A stretch of DNA of 64,000 nucleotides from Symbiodinium natans (lineage: Eukaryota; Sar; Dinophyceae; Suessiales; Symbiodiniaceae). The stretch covers positions 1-64,000 of the forward strand of contig CAJNDS010000459.1 in the NCBI GenBank assembly GCA_905221605.1, in the 5' to 3' direction. The notes under the pieces were generated by a model. The model was not told where the DNA came from and searched no databases. It worked only from the letters and a program-made list of their open reading frames with translations. Below are positions 37,743 to 48,110 of the stretch, in pieces. The translations under genes were made by a program, and so were the position numbers. Numbering within the stretch: position 1 is the stretch's first letter; each line of letters starts with the position of its first letter.

Positions 37743-38260
37743 AGAAACTACCCCCGCAAAAATGTGCGGAAACTCTCTCGGCCGTTTGGAAGCGACATGG
37801 AAGCCCTCCTGATTTTTGAGAGCAGCTCTGCTCCCTGCTGCCAGTCTGTGTGAAGGGGGCTTGCAGGGTTGTCCAGAGAATTTGCGTGACGAGTTTCTTG
37901 GGGAATTTCCGGAACAAACTGCGGAAAAGTAACACTGGGTGTCTCAGGCTTAGCTAGGGGTACCGCAGTTACAAGAGGTTGGGAGTTCATAGTGTTGGGG
38001 TTTAGAGTTCAGAGTTCATAGTAATAGATTTGGAACACTGGACTTGAAAGAGGAAACGCCACGCTTCATAAGTTGCCCTTGTGATGCAGTCTTGGGTTTT
38101 TCAGCCTTTCCTGCGCCAGGAACAAGAGCCCCTAAGCCATTCCCCCTCAACCCACAACCCTAAACCCTAAACCCTAAATCTCTGAACCCCTTAGCGCCTG
38201 ACGTGCTCCAGATGTATGCCAGACATCGCTAGGTGCAGGCACGGGACCAGATCCTGGCGT
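37743..38260. other. Unique spacer
   Basis: Non-repetitive; two minus ORFs (37741-37935, 37748-37990) overlap each other and show no motif. A small C-strand patch lies at 38156-38180. Confidence 0.4.
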
Positions 38261-38412
38261 TAGGGTTTATAGGGTTTACAAGGTATAGGGCTTAGGGCTA
38301 TAGAGGTTATAAGGTTTAGGGTTTGGGGTTTGGGGTTTGGGGTTTAGGGTTTAGGGTTTAGGGTTTAGGGTTTAGGGTTTAGGATTTAGGGTTTAGGGTT
38401 TAGGATTTAGAG
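38261..38412 (+). repeat. ITS, TTTAGGG with variants
   Basis: Degenerate TATAGGG-like words, then TTTGGGG and eleven TTTAGGG. Ends 3 bp before a family A element. Confidence 0.87.
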
Positions 38413-38414
38413 TC

Positions 38415-38511
38415 GGGACGCTCCTCCTTAGACTAGCAGTCCTTCATAGGGATTGTATTAGGGGGTACGATAATCCCGATGAAGGACTGCTAGTATAAGG
38501 GGGAGCATTCC
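38415..38511. mobile_element. Family A MITE-like element
   Basis: GACTAGCAGTCCTTCATAGG and ATGAAGGACTGCTAGTATAA pair; outer ends GGGACGCTCCTCCTTA and TAAGGGGGAGCATTCC pair. One of the best-preserved copies, 97 bp, enclosed by ITS on both sides. Confidence 0.82.
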
Positions 38512-38518
38512 AAGTTAA

Positions 38519-38632
38519 GGGTTCATAAGGTTTAGGGTTTAGGGTTTAGGGTTTAGGGCTTAGGGCTTAGGGTTTAGGGTTTAGGGTTTAGGGTTTAGGG
38601 TTCAGGGTTCAGGGTCAAGGGTTAAGGGTTGA
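38519..38632 (+). repeat. ITS, TTTAGGG
   Basis: About 15 units with CTTAGGG and TTCAGGG variants. Confidence 0.88.
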
Positions 38633-38721
38633 GGGCTTCTAGGTGCCTACTGTTGGCCTCAGGGTCCCAAAGCAAGGGGGGGGCCCCCTCCCCCCCCCCC
38701 CCCCCCGAGATTGCTAATTCG

Positions 38722-38782
38722 GAAACCCTAAACCCTAAACCCTAAACCCGAAACCCTAAACCCTAAACCCTAAACCCTTGAA
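38722..38782 (-). repeat. ITS, CCCTAAA
   Basis: Eight units. C homopolymer upstream at about 38690-38706. Confidence 0.9.
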
Positions 38783-39213
38783 CATGAAGCCTGGCTGGTG
38801 GGCCCTTGGGTGGGTGTCAGCGGGGTTGAGGCTTGAGGTGCAGGCCGCAGGGTCCAGGTCTTTCAGGGCTTTTAGGGGCCTAGGGTGTGTTTAGCCCACG
38901 CCCCCACCCCACCCTCCCACCCCCCCCCCCCCCCCCCAAAAAAAAAAAAAAGAAGACAAGAAAGAAAGAAAGGCAGAAACAAACAAACGAAAGCAACCAA
39001 GCAAAAAGAGACCAAGCAAAAACAGACAGAGAGAGAGAGAGAGAAAAAAAAAAAAAGAAGAAGAAGAAGAAGACGCCCGCCTTATCCTTCTCGCCGCCGC
39101 CCTGACTGCTGCGGCTATTCGAGCATTGTTTCGGAGGAGGCTTTGGGGGTTCAAGGGCGCGATCGGGGGCTGCTGCGGGGCTTTACTGGAGCCCCAACTT
39201 CTCGGGTGGGTTT
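38783..39213. other. Spacer with poly-C, poly-A and purine-rich tracts
   Basis: C run (38920-38937), A runs and (GA)n/(GAA)n at 38938-39073. Several ORFs over it are low-complexity (poly-Lys, poly-Pro). Confidence 0.6.
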
Positions 39214-39228
39214 ATGGTTTAGGGTTCA

Positions 39229-39318
39229 GGGTCTTAAGGGTCTTAAGGGTCTTAAGGGTCTTAAGGGTCTTAAGGGTCTTAAGGGTCTTAAGGCTCTTAA
39301 GGCTCTTAAGGCTCTTGA
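39229..39318 (+). repeat. 9-mer array, GGGTCTTAA
   Basis: Seven units of GGGTCTTAA followed by three of GGCTCTTAA, directly after one TTTAGGG and one TTCAGGG unit. ORFs across it give (VLR)n or (LKT)n. Confidence 0.92.
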
Positions 39319-39432
39319 TTTGACTTGCTCTCTCTTTTGGAGTGGGGCTGCGGCTTAGACAGAACTCCGGGCAGCCCTCGCAAGCCACGCTGTTGCCGCT
39401 CACCCTCAACCCTGGACTCCAATCCCCAAACC

Positions 39433-39475
39433 CCAAAATCCTAAACCCTAAACCCTAAACCCTAAACCCTAAGCC
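39433..39475 (-). repeat. ITS, CCCTAAA
   Basis: Five units. Confidence 0.87.
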
Positions 39476-39572
39476 CCCAACCCCTTCTAGGCCCTTGGGC
39501 TTCGGAGTTCGTGGCACCTGGTACGACCGCATCGCCAGCTCGGCGAACCGGGGGTCGTCCTCGCGAGCGGGG

Positions 39573-39742
39573 GCTAGGGTTTAGGGTTTAGGGTTTAGGG
39601 TTAGGTTTAGGGTTTAGGGTTTAGGGTTTAGGGTTTAGGGTTTAGGGTTTAGGGTTTAGGGTTTAGGGTTTAGGGTTTAGGGTTTAGGGTTTAGGGTTTA
39701 GGGTTTAGGGTTTGGGGTTTGGGGTTTGGGGTTTAGGGTTCT
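39573..39742 (+). repeat. Long ITS, TTTAGGG
   Basis: About 24 units, one missing a G near 39602, with three TTTGGGG units near the right end. Confidence 0.94.
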
Positions 39743-39771
39743 GCTCTTGACACTATTTGCTTCAGAACCCC

Positions 39772-39868
39772 AAAAGAACAAAAAACAATAACCCCTAGAT
39801 TACCCTGATAAGGAAGAGTAAAAGAACAAAAAAACAAGAACCCCTAGATTACCCTTATAAGGAAGAGT
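39772..39868. repeat. 48-bp tandem duplication
   Basis: AAAAGAACAAAAAACAATAA plus CCCCTAGATTACCCTGATAA (from 39772) repeats at 39820 with four or five changes. A T run then a G run follow at 39880-39902. Confidence 0.8.
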
Positions 39869-39902
39869 CTTTTGTGTTTTTTTTTTTTTTTGGGGGGGGG
39901 GG

Positions 39903-40320
39903 TCCTCAAGCAGCTTGACAGCACCCGGGAAGCCCGAAAGCCTACAAACATTGGACCTTTCATGTAAGGATGGTGAATCTGATGAATACGTCCGGAAGAG
40001 AGGAAGATACTGGCGAAGAAGAAGTATCACCAAGTTGAATTCTATTCTTTTGCATGGCTCTTGCGTCTTTTGCTCTGTGTGTGTGTGTGTTTAATATACG
40101 TGCTGAGCTTATGCGTCTTGTTACGTTCTCACGAACGGAATGAATTTCCCGCCTTCCTTTTCGTCTGCATGAAATCAACCTGCGATGGAATATGCGTTCT
40201 TGGGCTCGTTGAGAAGCGGTGTGCCTGAAATGTCTATGAGTCCCGAACAGTTCTCCTGATAACCATGGGAGGGGGGTGTCTAAATTATTGTATTTCGAAC
40301 ATCCCCACCCTTTCTTGGTA
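39903..40320. other. Unique spacer
   Basis: Non-repetitive except (GT)n at 40077-40090. The 152-codon minus ORF (39960-40418) extends into minisatellite sequence and has no recognised domain. Confidence 0.4.
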
Positions 40321-40506
40321 GAGATACTCTGGGGTTGGGCAGTCCAGGGACACTCTGGGGCTGGGCGCAGGGTTGGCTGCTTCGCTGTGGAATCACCTTC
40401 AACCCGATTCAACCCCAAGCCAAAGACCCTTATGGGCCCTAAGGTGTATTCCGTAGTGCGCCAGTAGCCAACCCTAAACCCTCAACCCTAAACCCTAAAC
40501 CCTGAA

Positions 40507-40693
40507 CTCCAGGGAGACTCTGGGGTTGGGCACTCCAGGGAGATTCTGGGGCTGGGCACTGCCGGAACTCTGGGGTTGGGCACTCCAGGGAGACTCTGGA
40601 GGGTTTGGGCACTCCAGGGAGACTCTGGAGGGTTTGGGCACTCCAGGGCCACTTCAGGGACACGCTAGAGCTTTGGGGTTGGGCACTCCAGGG
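40507..40693 (+). repeat. ~26-bp minisatellite
   Basis: About seven units starting CTCCAGGGAGACTCTGGGG and ending TTGGGCA, with 24-29 bp and longer variants. Two related units lie at 40321-40366, separated by an ITS patch (40470-40505). Confidence 0.85.
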
Positions 40694-41184
40694 ATGAGCG
40701 AGGAGTAGACCGGGCGAGGAGAAGAGTTCCGGGCGAGGAGAAGAGTTGAGTTTAAAATCTAACAACCCCACACCGAGGGTGGGGAATAAAAACACTAAAC
40801 GGTCTTTGAAAATACATGAACACTGTGTTCAGAAAAACGACCTGATATTTGCTGCCCAAAACCCCATAGAATTAGTGCGTTTCAAGTGGGGCTTGTGGTA
40901 CCTGTACTAGGTTACATGACTCTTTTGCCTTGATTGGCCATTTCAACCCTCTGAACAACATTCATAGATATGATCCCTTTCTTTAACCCGATAGGAAACA
41001 ACATGACACGTCCCAAGGTCCTACCTATTTGCTTTTGAAATTATGTTCAAAAAATGGTGCAGTAAAATTCACCTGCTGCTGCCCAAAGCCCATCGAACTT
41101 ATGTTATTGAAGGGGGGGCTCTTACTGCCTGCAAGAATTCTCACGCACTCTTCTCCTCGTGGCGCACTTTACTGACAATACTCC
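40694..41184. other. A+T-richer spacer with a 227-bp-offset direct repeat
   Basis: GCTGCCCAAAACCCCATAGAA (first 20 shown) at 40851 recurs as GCTGCCCAAAGCCCATCGAA at 41078, each followed by a TGGGGCTTGTGGTACCTG-like stretch. No ORF spans both. Confidence 0.5.
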
Positions 41185-41225
41185 CTAAGCCCTAAAACCT
41201 AAACCCTAAACCCTAAACCCTGAAC
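41185..41225 (-). repeat. ITS, CCCTAAA
   Basis: Five to six units. Confidence 0.85.
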
Positions 41226-41354
41226 CTCCATATACTATGGGTTTAGGCTTTAGCGCTGAAGGCATCACCCAGAAGGCACCAGCAGGAGTCCTCAAAGGAA
41301 AGCAGCATCTTCACAAGGTCGCTGCCTGAGCTCGTGCTGCGCCGTTGGCTTGGG

Positions 41355-41452
41355 CTAAACCCTAAACCCTAAACCCTAAACCCTAAACCCTGAACCCTAA
41401 ACCCTAAACCCTAAACCCTAAACCCTAAGCCCTAAGCCCTAAACCCACAACT
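41355..41452 (-). repeat. ITS, CCCTAAA
   Basis: About 14 units with CCCTGAA and CCCTAAG variants. Confidence 0.92.
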
Positions 41453-41824
41453 TCAAACCCCTGAGCCTCTAAACTCCTTGAACCCTAATGCAACGCCGAA
41501 GACCCACCAAACCACCAGCGACTGAAAGGTTTAGGGCCAGTTTAGAGCGTTAGGACTTAGGGATTACTGTATTTGAAAGGTTCAGGACTTGGAAACACAC
41601 CTAAACCCTAAACCCTTTCTTGTGAGAGGTCCGCCCTGCCACCATAAGTAAATAACTGCATGTACCAGCGTATCTGGGGCGGGGGAGAAGAGGTGATCCG
41701 CATCCTGTTATTATTATTAATATTTTTTTTTTTTTTTTTGGGGGGGGGGGGGCCTCTTTTTTTGGGTTATCCGTGTCTTTTTCGTCTGGGTTTCCTGCAG
41801 TGTGTCACACTTTTGGCGGTGTTG
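41453..41824. other. Unique spacer with T and G runs
   Basis: T run then G run at 41725-41751. No gene. Confidence 0.45.
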
Positions 41825-41885
41825 GGCTTAGGGTTTGGGGTTTGGGGTTTGGGGTTTGGGGTTTAGGGTTTAGGGCTTAGGGAGT
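41825..41885 (+). repeat. ITS, TTTGGGG block
   Basis: Four TTTGGGG units flanked by CTTAGGG and TTTAGGG. Confidence 0.9.
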
Positions 41886-41889
41886 AGGG

Positions 41890-42062
41890 AGAAAGACAAC
41901 GATAACGCTTAAAAAAAGACACAGATAACGCCACAATACAAGACACAGATGACGCGAAAAAACACAACGAAGCAAGCTGTTCCTCGAGACGTCCGAATAA
42001 AACAGACAAGAAAAAGACACAGATAACGCGAAAAAAGGCACAGATAACGCAAAAAAAAAACA
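41890..42062. repeat. Imperfect tandem repeat, GACACAGATAACGC
   Basis: AAAAAGACACAGATAACGC-type units recur irregularly about six times at 18-60 bp spacing; a G run follows at 42084-42097. Confidence 0.65.
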
Positions 42063-42097
42063 GATCACCCCCTTTCCGGGAAGGGGGGGGGGGGGGG

Positions 42098-42453
42098 TAG
42101 AGGACAACTCCCTTTGAGGAGCTGCGTCGATCTCACTGAAGACTATTGAAGGATTCGATCAGAAATAAGTGGCTTCTTGTGGGTGGCGACTCCCGCTCTA
42201 ACCACGAAAAAACCCTAAACAACCAACTCCAAACCACAGGTTTGGGGTCTAAAACCTTAGGGCTTAAGGTTTCGGGTTTAGGGTCTAGGCTTTAGGTCGA
42301 GGGTGTAGGGTTTACGGTCTATAGGGTCACAGGGCTTCTCAGATGATGACGCTGGGGAGTTGGGCTTGAGGGCTTTCACTTATGACCTGACTGTGTTCCT
42401 CAGCTTCACACTTCTCCACCCGCGTGATGCTTGGGGGACAGGGCCCAACCATA
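42098..42453. other. Unique spacer with decayed ITS words
   Basis: TTTAGGG-like words at 42240-42310; otherwise nothing. Confidence 0.4.
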
Positions 42454-42563
42454 TCCCCTAAACCCTAAAAACCCTAAACCCTGAAACCCTAAACCCTAAA
42501 CTCTAAACCCTAAAACCCTAAACCCTAAAACCCTAAACCCTAAAACCCTAAACCCTAAGCCCT
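42454..42563 (-). repeat. ITS, CCCTAAA and 8-mer CCCTAAAA
   Basis: About 14 units, alternating seven and eight bases. Confidence 0.88.
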
Positions 42564-42679
42564 GGAACCCTCGACTCGGAACAATCTTCAGGCTCCCTGC
42601 AACCCCACATACCCTAGAGCCCTGACCCCCAAAAGCTCCAACACCTCAAAGCCTAAACTTATAGGGTCCTCAATGGGAG

Positions 42680-42730
42680 GTTTAGGGTCTAGGGTTTAGG
42701 GTCTAGGGTTTAGGGTTTAGGGTTTGGGGC
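42680..42730 (+). repeat. ITS, TTTAGGG/TCTAGGG
   Basis: Seven units. Confidence 0.87.
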
Positions 42731-42737
42731 TGAAGGG

Positions 42738-42826
42738 TTCATGGGACAAGGTACCTAGGGAACAATAGGGAAGCTTCCGGAGTACATCACCCCCCTGAAC
42801 CTCCCTCCCTTAATAAGGACCCTGTA
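42738..42826. mobile_element. Family H element
   Basis: GTTCATGGGACAAGGTACCT near the left and CTCCCTTAATAAGGACCCTG at the right parallel the 29137-29276 copy (GTTCATGGGGGACAGGACC, CTCCCTTAAGGACCC). Confidence 0.5.
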
Positions 42827-43013
42827 ATGAAACATTCCCCTCCCCCCCCCCCCCCCGCCCGCCCTCAATGGCCACGAAGCATCTCCTAAACCACCTGAGC
42901 CCCGAAGAAAAGGGGCCTATTGAAGCAAGATGTGTTTTCTTTTCTCTTTGCGTTTTTGAAGGGGGGTTAGATTACATCCGTATAGGGCCGATAAAGGGGA
43001 CAAACAACATTGG

Positions 43014-43410
43014 TACCCTAAACTCTCAAACCCTGAACCCTAAACCCTATAAACCGCTAAACCCTTAAACCATACACCCGAACCCCACCAAACCCTGAAC
43101 CCTAAACCCTAAACCCTATAAACCCCTAAACCCTTAAACCCCTATAAACCCCTAAACCCTAAATCCCTTAAACCCTAAACCCCTAAACCCTATAAACCCT
43201 CAACCCCGAAACCCTTAAACCAAAAACACCCCAAACCCCCCAAACCCCCAAACCCCCCAAACCCCCCAAACCCCCTAAACCCTAAACCCTAAACCCTAAA
43301 CCCTAAACCCTAAACCCCTAAACCCCCTAAACCCCCTAAACCCTAAACCCTAAACTCCCTAAACCCTAAACCCCTAAACCCTAAACCCTAAACCCCCACC
43401 AAACCCCGAA
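43014..43410 (-). repeat. ~400-bp degenerate ITS
   Basis: CCCTAAA units with many length variants (CCCCTAAA, CCCCCAAA, CCCTATAAA). The centre has a block of CCCCCCAAA units. Confidence 0.88.
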
Positions 43411-43483
43411 ACGCACCCGCTCTGGGCATCCTGCGCCTACGGAGAAGTGCCAAATGCAGCACACTTCGCTTGAGCCTCAGTTC

Positions 43484-43775
43484 TCAGGGTCTTAGGGCCT
43501 TTAGGGTTTGGGGTTTGGGGTTTGGGGTTTGGGGTTTGGGGTTTAGGGTTTAGGTCAGGGGTTTGGGATTCAGGGGGGGGGGGGTTTTTAAGGTTAAGAG
43601 GTGATAGGGTTTAGGAATCTGGGCTAGTTTTATGGCTGAGGGTTGATAGGATTTAGGAATCAGGGTTTGGTGTTGAGGGTGAGGGTTTGGGATTTAGGGT
43701 TTAGGGTTTGGGGTTTAGGATTTAGGGTTTAGGGATTAGGGTTTAAGGTTTAGGGTTTAGGGTTTAGGTTTTGGG
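43484..43775 (+). repeat. ITS, TTTGGGG block then degenerate TTTAGGG
   Basis: Five TTTGGGG units (43505-43542), a G run near 43574-43584, then TTTAGGG variants at 43680-43775. Confidence 0.85.
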
Positions 43776-43854
43776 TTTCACGGCAGATGTGCCCGGTGAG
43801 GTGGCTGGGGGCTCGGCGCATGAGCTGCTATGCCCACCCGCCCACCACACTAGA

Positions 43855-43945
43855 CGCTAAACCCTAAACCCTAAACCCTAAACCCTAAACCCTAAACCCT
43901 AAACCCTAAACCCTAAACCCTAAACCCTAAACCCTAAACCCTAAC
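43855..43945 (-). repeat. ITS, CCCTAAA
   Basis: Thirteen near-perfect units. Confidence 0.94.
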
Positions 43946-44079
43946 AGAAATAGGGTTTGGCGAGGCGGACGCCGCCTTAGAGCGGACCGTGCAGAGAGTT
44001 GCTAGGGCTGCGAAGATGACAAAAAGGTATATGCTGAAGCACACATGTGTCAGGCATAGATGACAAAAGAATGTACATG

Positions 44080-44180
44080 TGGTTTAGGGTTTAGGGTTTA
44101 GGGTTTAGGGTTTAGGGTTTAGGGTTTAGGGTTTAGGGTTTAGGGTTTAGGGTTTGGGGTTTGGGGTTTAGGGTTTAGGA
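44080..44180 (+). repeat. ITS, TTTAGGG
   Basis: Fourteen units, the last few TTTGGGG. Confidence 0.93.
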
Positions 44181-44346
44181 CTTGTTTTAGCGCCCAGGAT
44201 TCTCGACCGCTATCAGGCAGGGATTGTACTGGTCAGGAAAGGCCATGTCGTGGCTGGCAGGAGTCAACAGCTGACTGGCACCTTTCTGATACGTGTTCAG
44301 CACCGTGGACCGTAACACAGTCCCCTCAACAGAAGCCTAGCAACAG

Positions 44347-44418
44347 TAAACCCTAAACCCTAAACCCTAAACCCTAAACCCTAAACCCTAAACCCTAAAC
44401 CCTAAACCCTAAACCCTG
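44347..44418 (-). repeat. ITS, CCCTAAA
   Basis: Ten perfect units. Confidence 0.94.
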
Positions 44419-44493
44419 TAGGGATTTGGGGTCGAGGGTGGAAACCTGTCGGGAGCCAGCGCTGCATGGACTTCAGGGTTCGGGATGCGGAGC

Positions 44494-44700
44494 TTTAGGG
44501 TTTAGGGTTTAGGGTTTAGGGTTTAGGGTTTAGGGTTTAGGGGTTAGGGGTTAGGGGTTAGGGGTTAGGGGTTAGGGGTTAGGGGTTAGGGGTTAGGGGT
44601 TAGGGGTTAGGGGTTGGGGGTTAGGGGTTAGGGGTTAGGGGGAGTTTAGGGATTTAGGGAGTTGAGGGAGTTCAGGGACTTTGTTTTAGGGAGTTTAGGC
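44494..44700 (+). repeat. ITS grading into a TTAGGGG array
   Basis: Six TTTAGGG units, then about 14 TTAGGGG units (44539-44640) with one GTTGGGG, then degenerate words. Confidence 0.93.
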
Positions 44701-44817
44701 CCCAAACCGGGTTCAGCACCAAAGGTGCTCAAGTTGCCGGCACCCTCCCCTCCTCCCGACTGAGTTGTCAGCCCATCCACAAAAAGGAGCGCTTTGGGCC
44801 TCCAACGCAGCTGAGGC

Positions 44818-44900
44818 TGGGTTTAGGGTTTAGCGTCCAGGGTCCAGGGTTTTGGGTTTAGGGTTTTGGGTTTAGGGTTTTGGGTTTAGGGTTTAGGACT
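44818..44900 (+). repeat. ITS, TTTAGGG/TTTTGGG alternation
   Basis: TTTAGGG and TTTTGGG alternate three times (14-bp higher-order unit). Confidence 0.87.
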
Positions 44901-45531
44901 TTGTCTCAACCCTGAAAGCAAAGGTGGCTTCGCGTTGAGAGGTTTTGGGGGAGGGAACCCTGCCCCCTCACCCCCAAAAACCTCAAAAACGGGGGGGGGG
45001 TGGGGGGGTCGGTGCACAATTTTTTCATGGAGGACCGCGCCACCCGCAGCACGTGAAACGCATCGACCATAGGCGGTTCAGCACAGGGGGTAGGGGCTCC
45101 TTTGGCAAAAACCCCAACCCCAGATCTCGCTGAACACAGCAGAAAACGGCACCTCCCACACACGTCCCCGCACAACCTTGTTTCCTAAACCCTAAACCCC
45201 AAACCTATACCCTACAGCCCAACCAAACCTGCCCCAAAGATCGAACCCAAAGCCCTACGCCGACCCTAAAGACAAGAGCATTAGACCCACAGAGGCTCAA
45301 AACCTGGAGTGAGGGTTCTTGAGGGATTAGGGTTCTGGGTATAGGGTGTGGGGTTTACGGTTAGGGGTTTGGGATTTAGGGACTAGGGTTGAGGTTTCAC
45401 GGGGGGGTTGCCCATGTTGCAACCTTACGCCAACCACTCCAACAGTTCGAAGCCTCTACCCCCCCCATTCCCACAACACGGCCTCAAACCCCCGAACCTT
45501 GGTTTGAGGGTTGAGAGGTTTCGGGCCTCTT
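44901..45531. other. Unique spacer
   Basis: G run near 44991-45008. ORFs 44906-45175 (-) and 44945-45133 (+) overlap and lack motifs. Degenerate ITS words at 45182-45210 and 45330-45390. Confidence 0.4.
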
Positions 45532-45586
45532 GGGTCGGCGGCCTGAGCCGGAGGCTCCTAAATTTAGGGTTTAGGGTTTAGCCCTA
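45532..45586 (+). repeat. Element D left-end fragment fused to ITS
   Basis: GGGTCGGCGGCCTGAGCCGG, then AGGCTCCTAAAT, passes straight into TTTAGGG. Full copies of D continue with CCGG at this point. Confidence 0.75.
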
Positions 45587-45941
45587 AGCAGAACTCCCCC
45601 TCATGTCCCTTGAATGCCTTCAGAGGCGCAAGTTTTCAATATGGGCTTGGGATTGAGTTCCGGGTTTGGGAAGTTTACCTGGAGGCCCTTTTACTGCATT
45701 CGTTACAGTCATGATTGGCAATCCGCTTGTAGGGCTTGAGGCATAGAACTTCCCACCAAAAAACCCCAAAAGCCGTTAAAATTCCAAAAACACGTGCCCG
45801 AACGACACAATTTTACGGACTAGGCCCTTCGGCCGTAGGTCATTTACCCCAAGCCCTGAACCCTGAACCCTGAACCCAGAGGCCCCAAAAAACAGCAAGA
45901 ACCCCTTGGGGAGCCAATTCCGTTCCTCCAGGGTCTCTTAG
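45587..45941. other. Unique spacer
   Basis: Contains AGGCCCTTCGGCC hairpin-forming sequence near 45822 and a short CCCTGAA patch at 45855-45878. No gene. Confidence 0.4.
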
Positions 45942-45992
45942 GCCCTAAACCCTAAACCCTGAACCCTAAACCCTAAACCCTAAACCCTAAAC
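45942..45992 (-). repeat. ITS, CCCTAAA
   Basis: Seven units. Confidence 0.9.
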
Positions 45993-46111
45993 CTTGCTCG
46001 AACAATTCCGCTCTGCAGGTGGTTTTCATCACTCGCGCATCGCTGGTCGCCTGGCTCGTTCGCCAGGGTTTCTAAGGGTAGGTTCACTGGGCCCTTCATA
46101 TGGGCCCTTAC

Positions 46112-46178
46112 AGGGTTTAGGGTTTAGGGTTTAGGGTTTAGGGTTTAGGGTTTAGGGTTTAGGGTTTAGGGTTAGGGT
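46112..46178 (+). repeat. ITS, TTTAGGG
   Basis: Nine units; GGGCCCTTCATATGGGCCC palindrome lies just upstream (46089-46107). Confidence 0.92.
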
Positions 46179-46261
46179 ACCCCTTATATACCCGTAAAAT
46201 ACCCTATACAAACTAAGGTGCACATCAGACCCCTATAAAAGAGGCTGGGAACCACATATGA

Positions 46262-46386
46262 AGCCCTAAACCCTGAACCCTAAACCCTAACCCCTAAACC
46301 CTAAACCCTAAACCCCTAAACCCCTAAACCCCTAAACCCTAACCCCTAACCCCTAAACCCTAAACCCTAAACCCTAAACCCTAAAC
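46262..46386 (-). repeat. ITS, CCCTAAA and CCCCTAAA
   Basis: Sixteen units, mixing seven and eight bases. Confidence 0.88.
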
Positions 46387-46533
46387 TGCCCTTAGATGAG
46401 GGCACCACATTACAAGGGCCCATGAAGCTCACCTCAGGGGGTCGCCCTCAGAAAAGGTCATCCGCAGCTAGCTCTGCTGCGCCGCGGAGGAAGTCGAGAT
46501 CCAATGTGGCTCAAGCAACTCGGAGAGTCCTAG

Positions 46534-46577
46534 CCCTAAACCCTAAACCCTAAACCCTAAACCCTAAACCCTAAAGC
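46534..46577 (-). repeat. ITS, CCCTAAA
   Basis: Six units. Confidence 0.9.
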
Positions 46578-47285
46578 CTACACCTTGTATGTTGCTTTCG
46601 GCTAGGAATTTGTAGGGCCTGCATCCTCAAACCCCACATCAGCTCTAAGGTATATGCAATTTAGGATTTTGGGGTTTAGGGTTTAGGGCACATAGAATAA
46701 CCAAACACACACAGTTCCTCAACGGGAGTGTATGTCTTGCTAAGCCTTAATGGGCAACTGCAGGGCTTCCCGTGTTGGGGCTTGCAGGGACTCCTACTCA
46801 CCAAGATGGTTCGAAAAGTTCTCCATTGAGTTGCGGGCAACTGGTCTCTCTGTACTCGTCGGGCGGATGACGCACGGAGAAGATTATTTTGTTGGGAAGG
46901 TGGGTCCTTCACGTCTTCAGCTCAGGTGCCTTAGGCTGAAGGAGGAAGGACGGGAACGGAGGCACTCCCTCTGCCGAAGCAGCAGACTTCAGCCTGAAGT
47001 CCAAGAGAAGAACATCTAACATGTCATGAATATACATATATATATATATGTATATATGTATGTATATATGTACATATGTAGATATATATATATATATGTA
47101 TGTATACATTTAAAAAAGAGTATAAATATATCACGCAAGTCTTGCAGGGGAGCGCTGAAGGATGGGGTGCGCCTGCAGCACCTCCGGAGCATCTGCCGCA
47201 TGAGGCTGTCAAGTCCGTGAAGCGCACGTGCGGGCATTTGCTCAGACTGCTAGGGGGACAGAACGAAGCCTTCGCAAAGTCCATC
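46578..47285. other. Unique spacer with (TA)n; weak ORFs
   Basis: A non-telomeric ~700 bp stretch split by a TATATG/TATGTA microsatellite (47033-47105). Plus ORF 46750-47019 (89 codons) and 47100-47324 have no known motif, and both strands are open. Confidence 0.4.
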
Positions 47286-47360
47286 TTAGGGTTTAGGGTT
47301 TTGGGTTTAGGGTTTAGGGTTTAGGGTTTAGGGTTTAGGGTTTGGGGTTTGGGGTTTAGG
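47286..47360 (+). repeat. ITS, TTTAGGG
   Basis: Ten units; a family A element begins within 2 bp of its end. Confidence 0.92.
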
Positions 47361-47361
47361 T

Positions 47362-47450
47362 AATGTTATATCATACTAACAGTCCTTCATAGGGAATATA
47401 ATGGGAACTAAATCCCTGTTTCATGACTGTTAGTAAGAGGGGAACGTCCC
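47362..47450. mobile_element. Family A MITE-like element
   Basis: ATACTAACAGTCCTTCATAG and ATGACTGTTAGTAAGAGGGG pair imperfectly; right end GGGGAACGTCCC matches family A. The left terminus is less conserved. Confidence 0.7.
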
Positions 47451-47830
47451 AGTCCATATACCCTAACTCGGATGCCCAGGCAGAAAAGGGCGCCCTTTTT
47501 TGGCTTGAAGGGGTTTGTCAGGGAACCTGTAGCCTACAAAAAGGGAATAAGGGTGCTTCTGGGCCCCCTAGCTAATAGGAAAAACATACAACTTTCCCTA
47601 CACCCTATGTTTTACTCTGAAGCCCTACTGTACCCTGTACAACCCAAGGGCCTATGCTTCAGGGTTTCAAGGAGGGACAAGATTGAGGGCCCAAGTGGCT
47701 ACTGCTTAGATGGAGTGCACGATGCGGAGTGTAGGGTTCGTCCAGTCCCCAAAGGTACAGACATTCAGCAGCACAACGAAAAATGAAAATCCCCGCCCCC
47801 AAGTCCGGGATCCAATGGACTTAACACCAA
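47451..47830. other. Unique spacer, one weak ORF
   Basis: Plus ORF 47472-47786 (104 codons) is free of telomeric frames but has no recognisable domain; it lies between a hairpin element and an ITS. Confidence 0.35.
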
Positions 47831-47935
47831 GGGTTTAGGGTTTAGGGTTATGGCTTAGGGTTTAGTTTAGGGTCTAGGGCTTAGGGTTTAGGGCTTAGGG
47901 CTTAGGGCTTAGGGTTTAGGGTTTAGGGTTGGGGG
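47831..47935 (+). repeat. ITS, TTTAGGG/CTTAGGG
   Basis: About 14 units with a run of CTTAGGG variants. Confidence 0.88.
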
Positions 47936-48019
47936 ATGAGGGCCATGCGCAATGGGTGCAGTTGAAGGACATCACAGGTGTTTCTGAGTTTATGGGCCCT
48001 AATCTTGTTTGGCTAGGGT

Positions 48020-48110
48020 CCTGGGTTTTAGGATTTAGGGTTTAGGGTTTAGGGTTTAAGCAGGGCTCAGGTTTGAGGGTACAAGGCTTAGGGTTTAAGG
48101 TTTAGGCTCC
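48020..48110 (+). repeat. ITS patches, degenerate
   Basis: Three pure TTTAGGG units then decayed words. Confidence 0.75.

Noticed and set aside
39960-40418. 152-codon minus ORF
   Set aside because: No recognisable domain; part of it lies in minisatellite-related sequence and the start falls in an ITS-flanking stretch.
47472-47786. 104-codon plus ORF without telomeric frames
   Set aside because: No motif, no conserved neighbour, and a hairpin element directly upstream; kept only as a note in the spacer entry.
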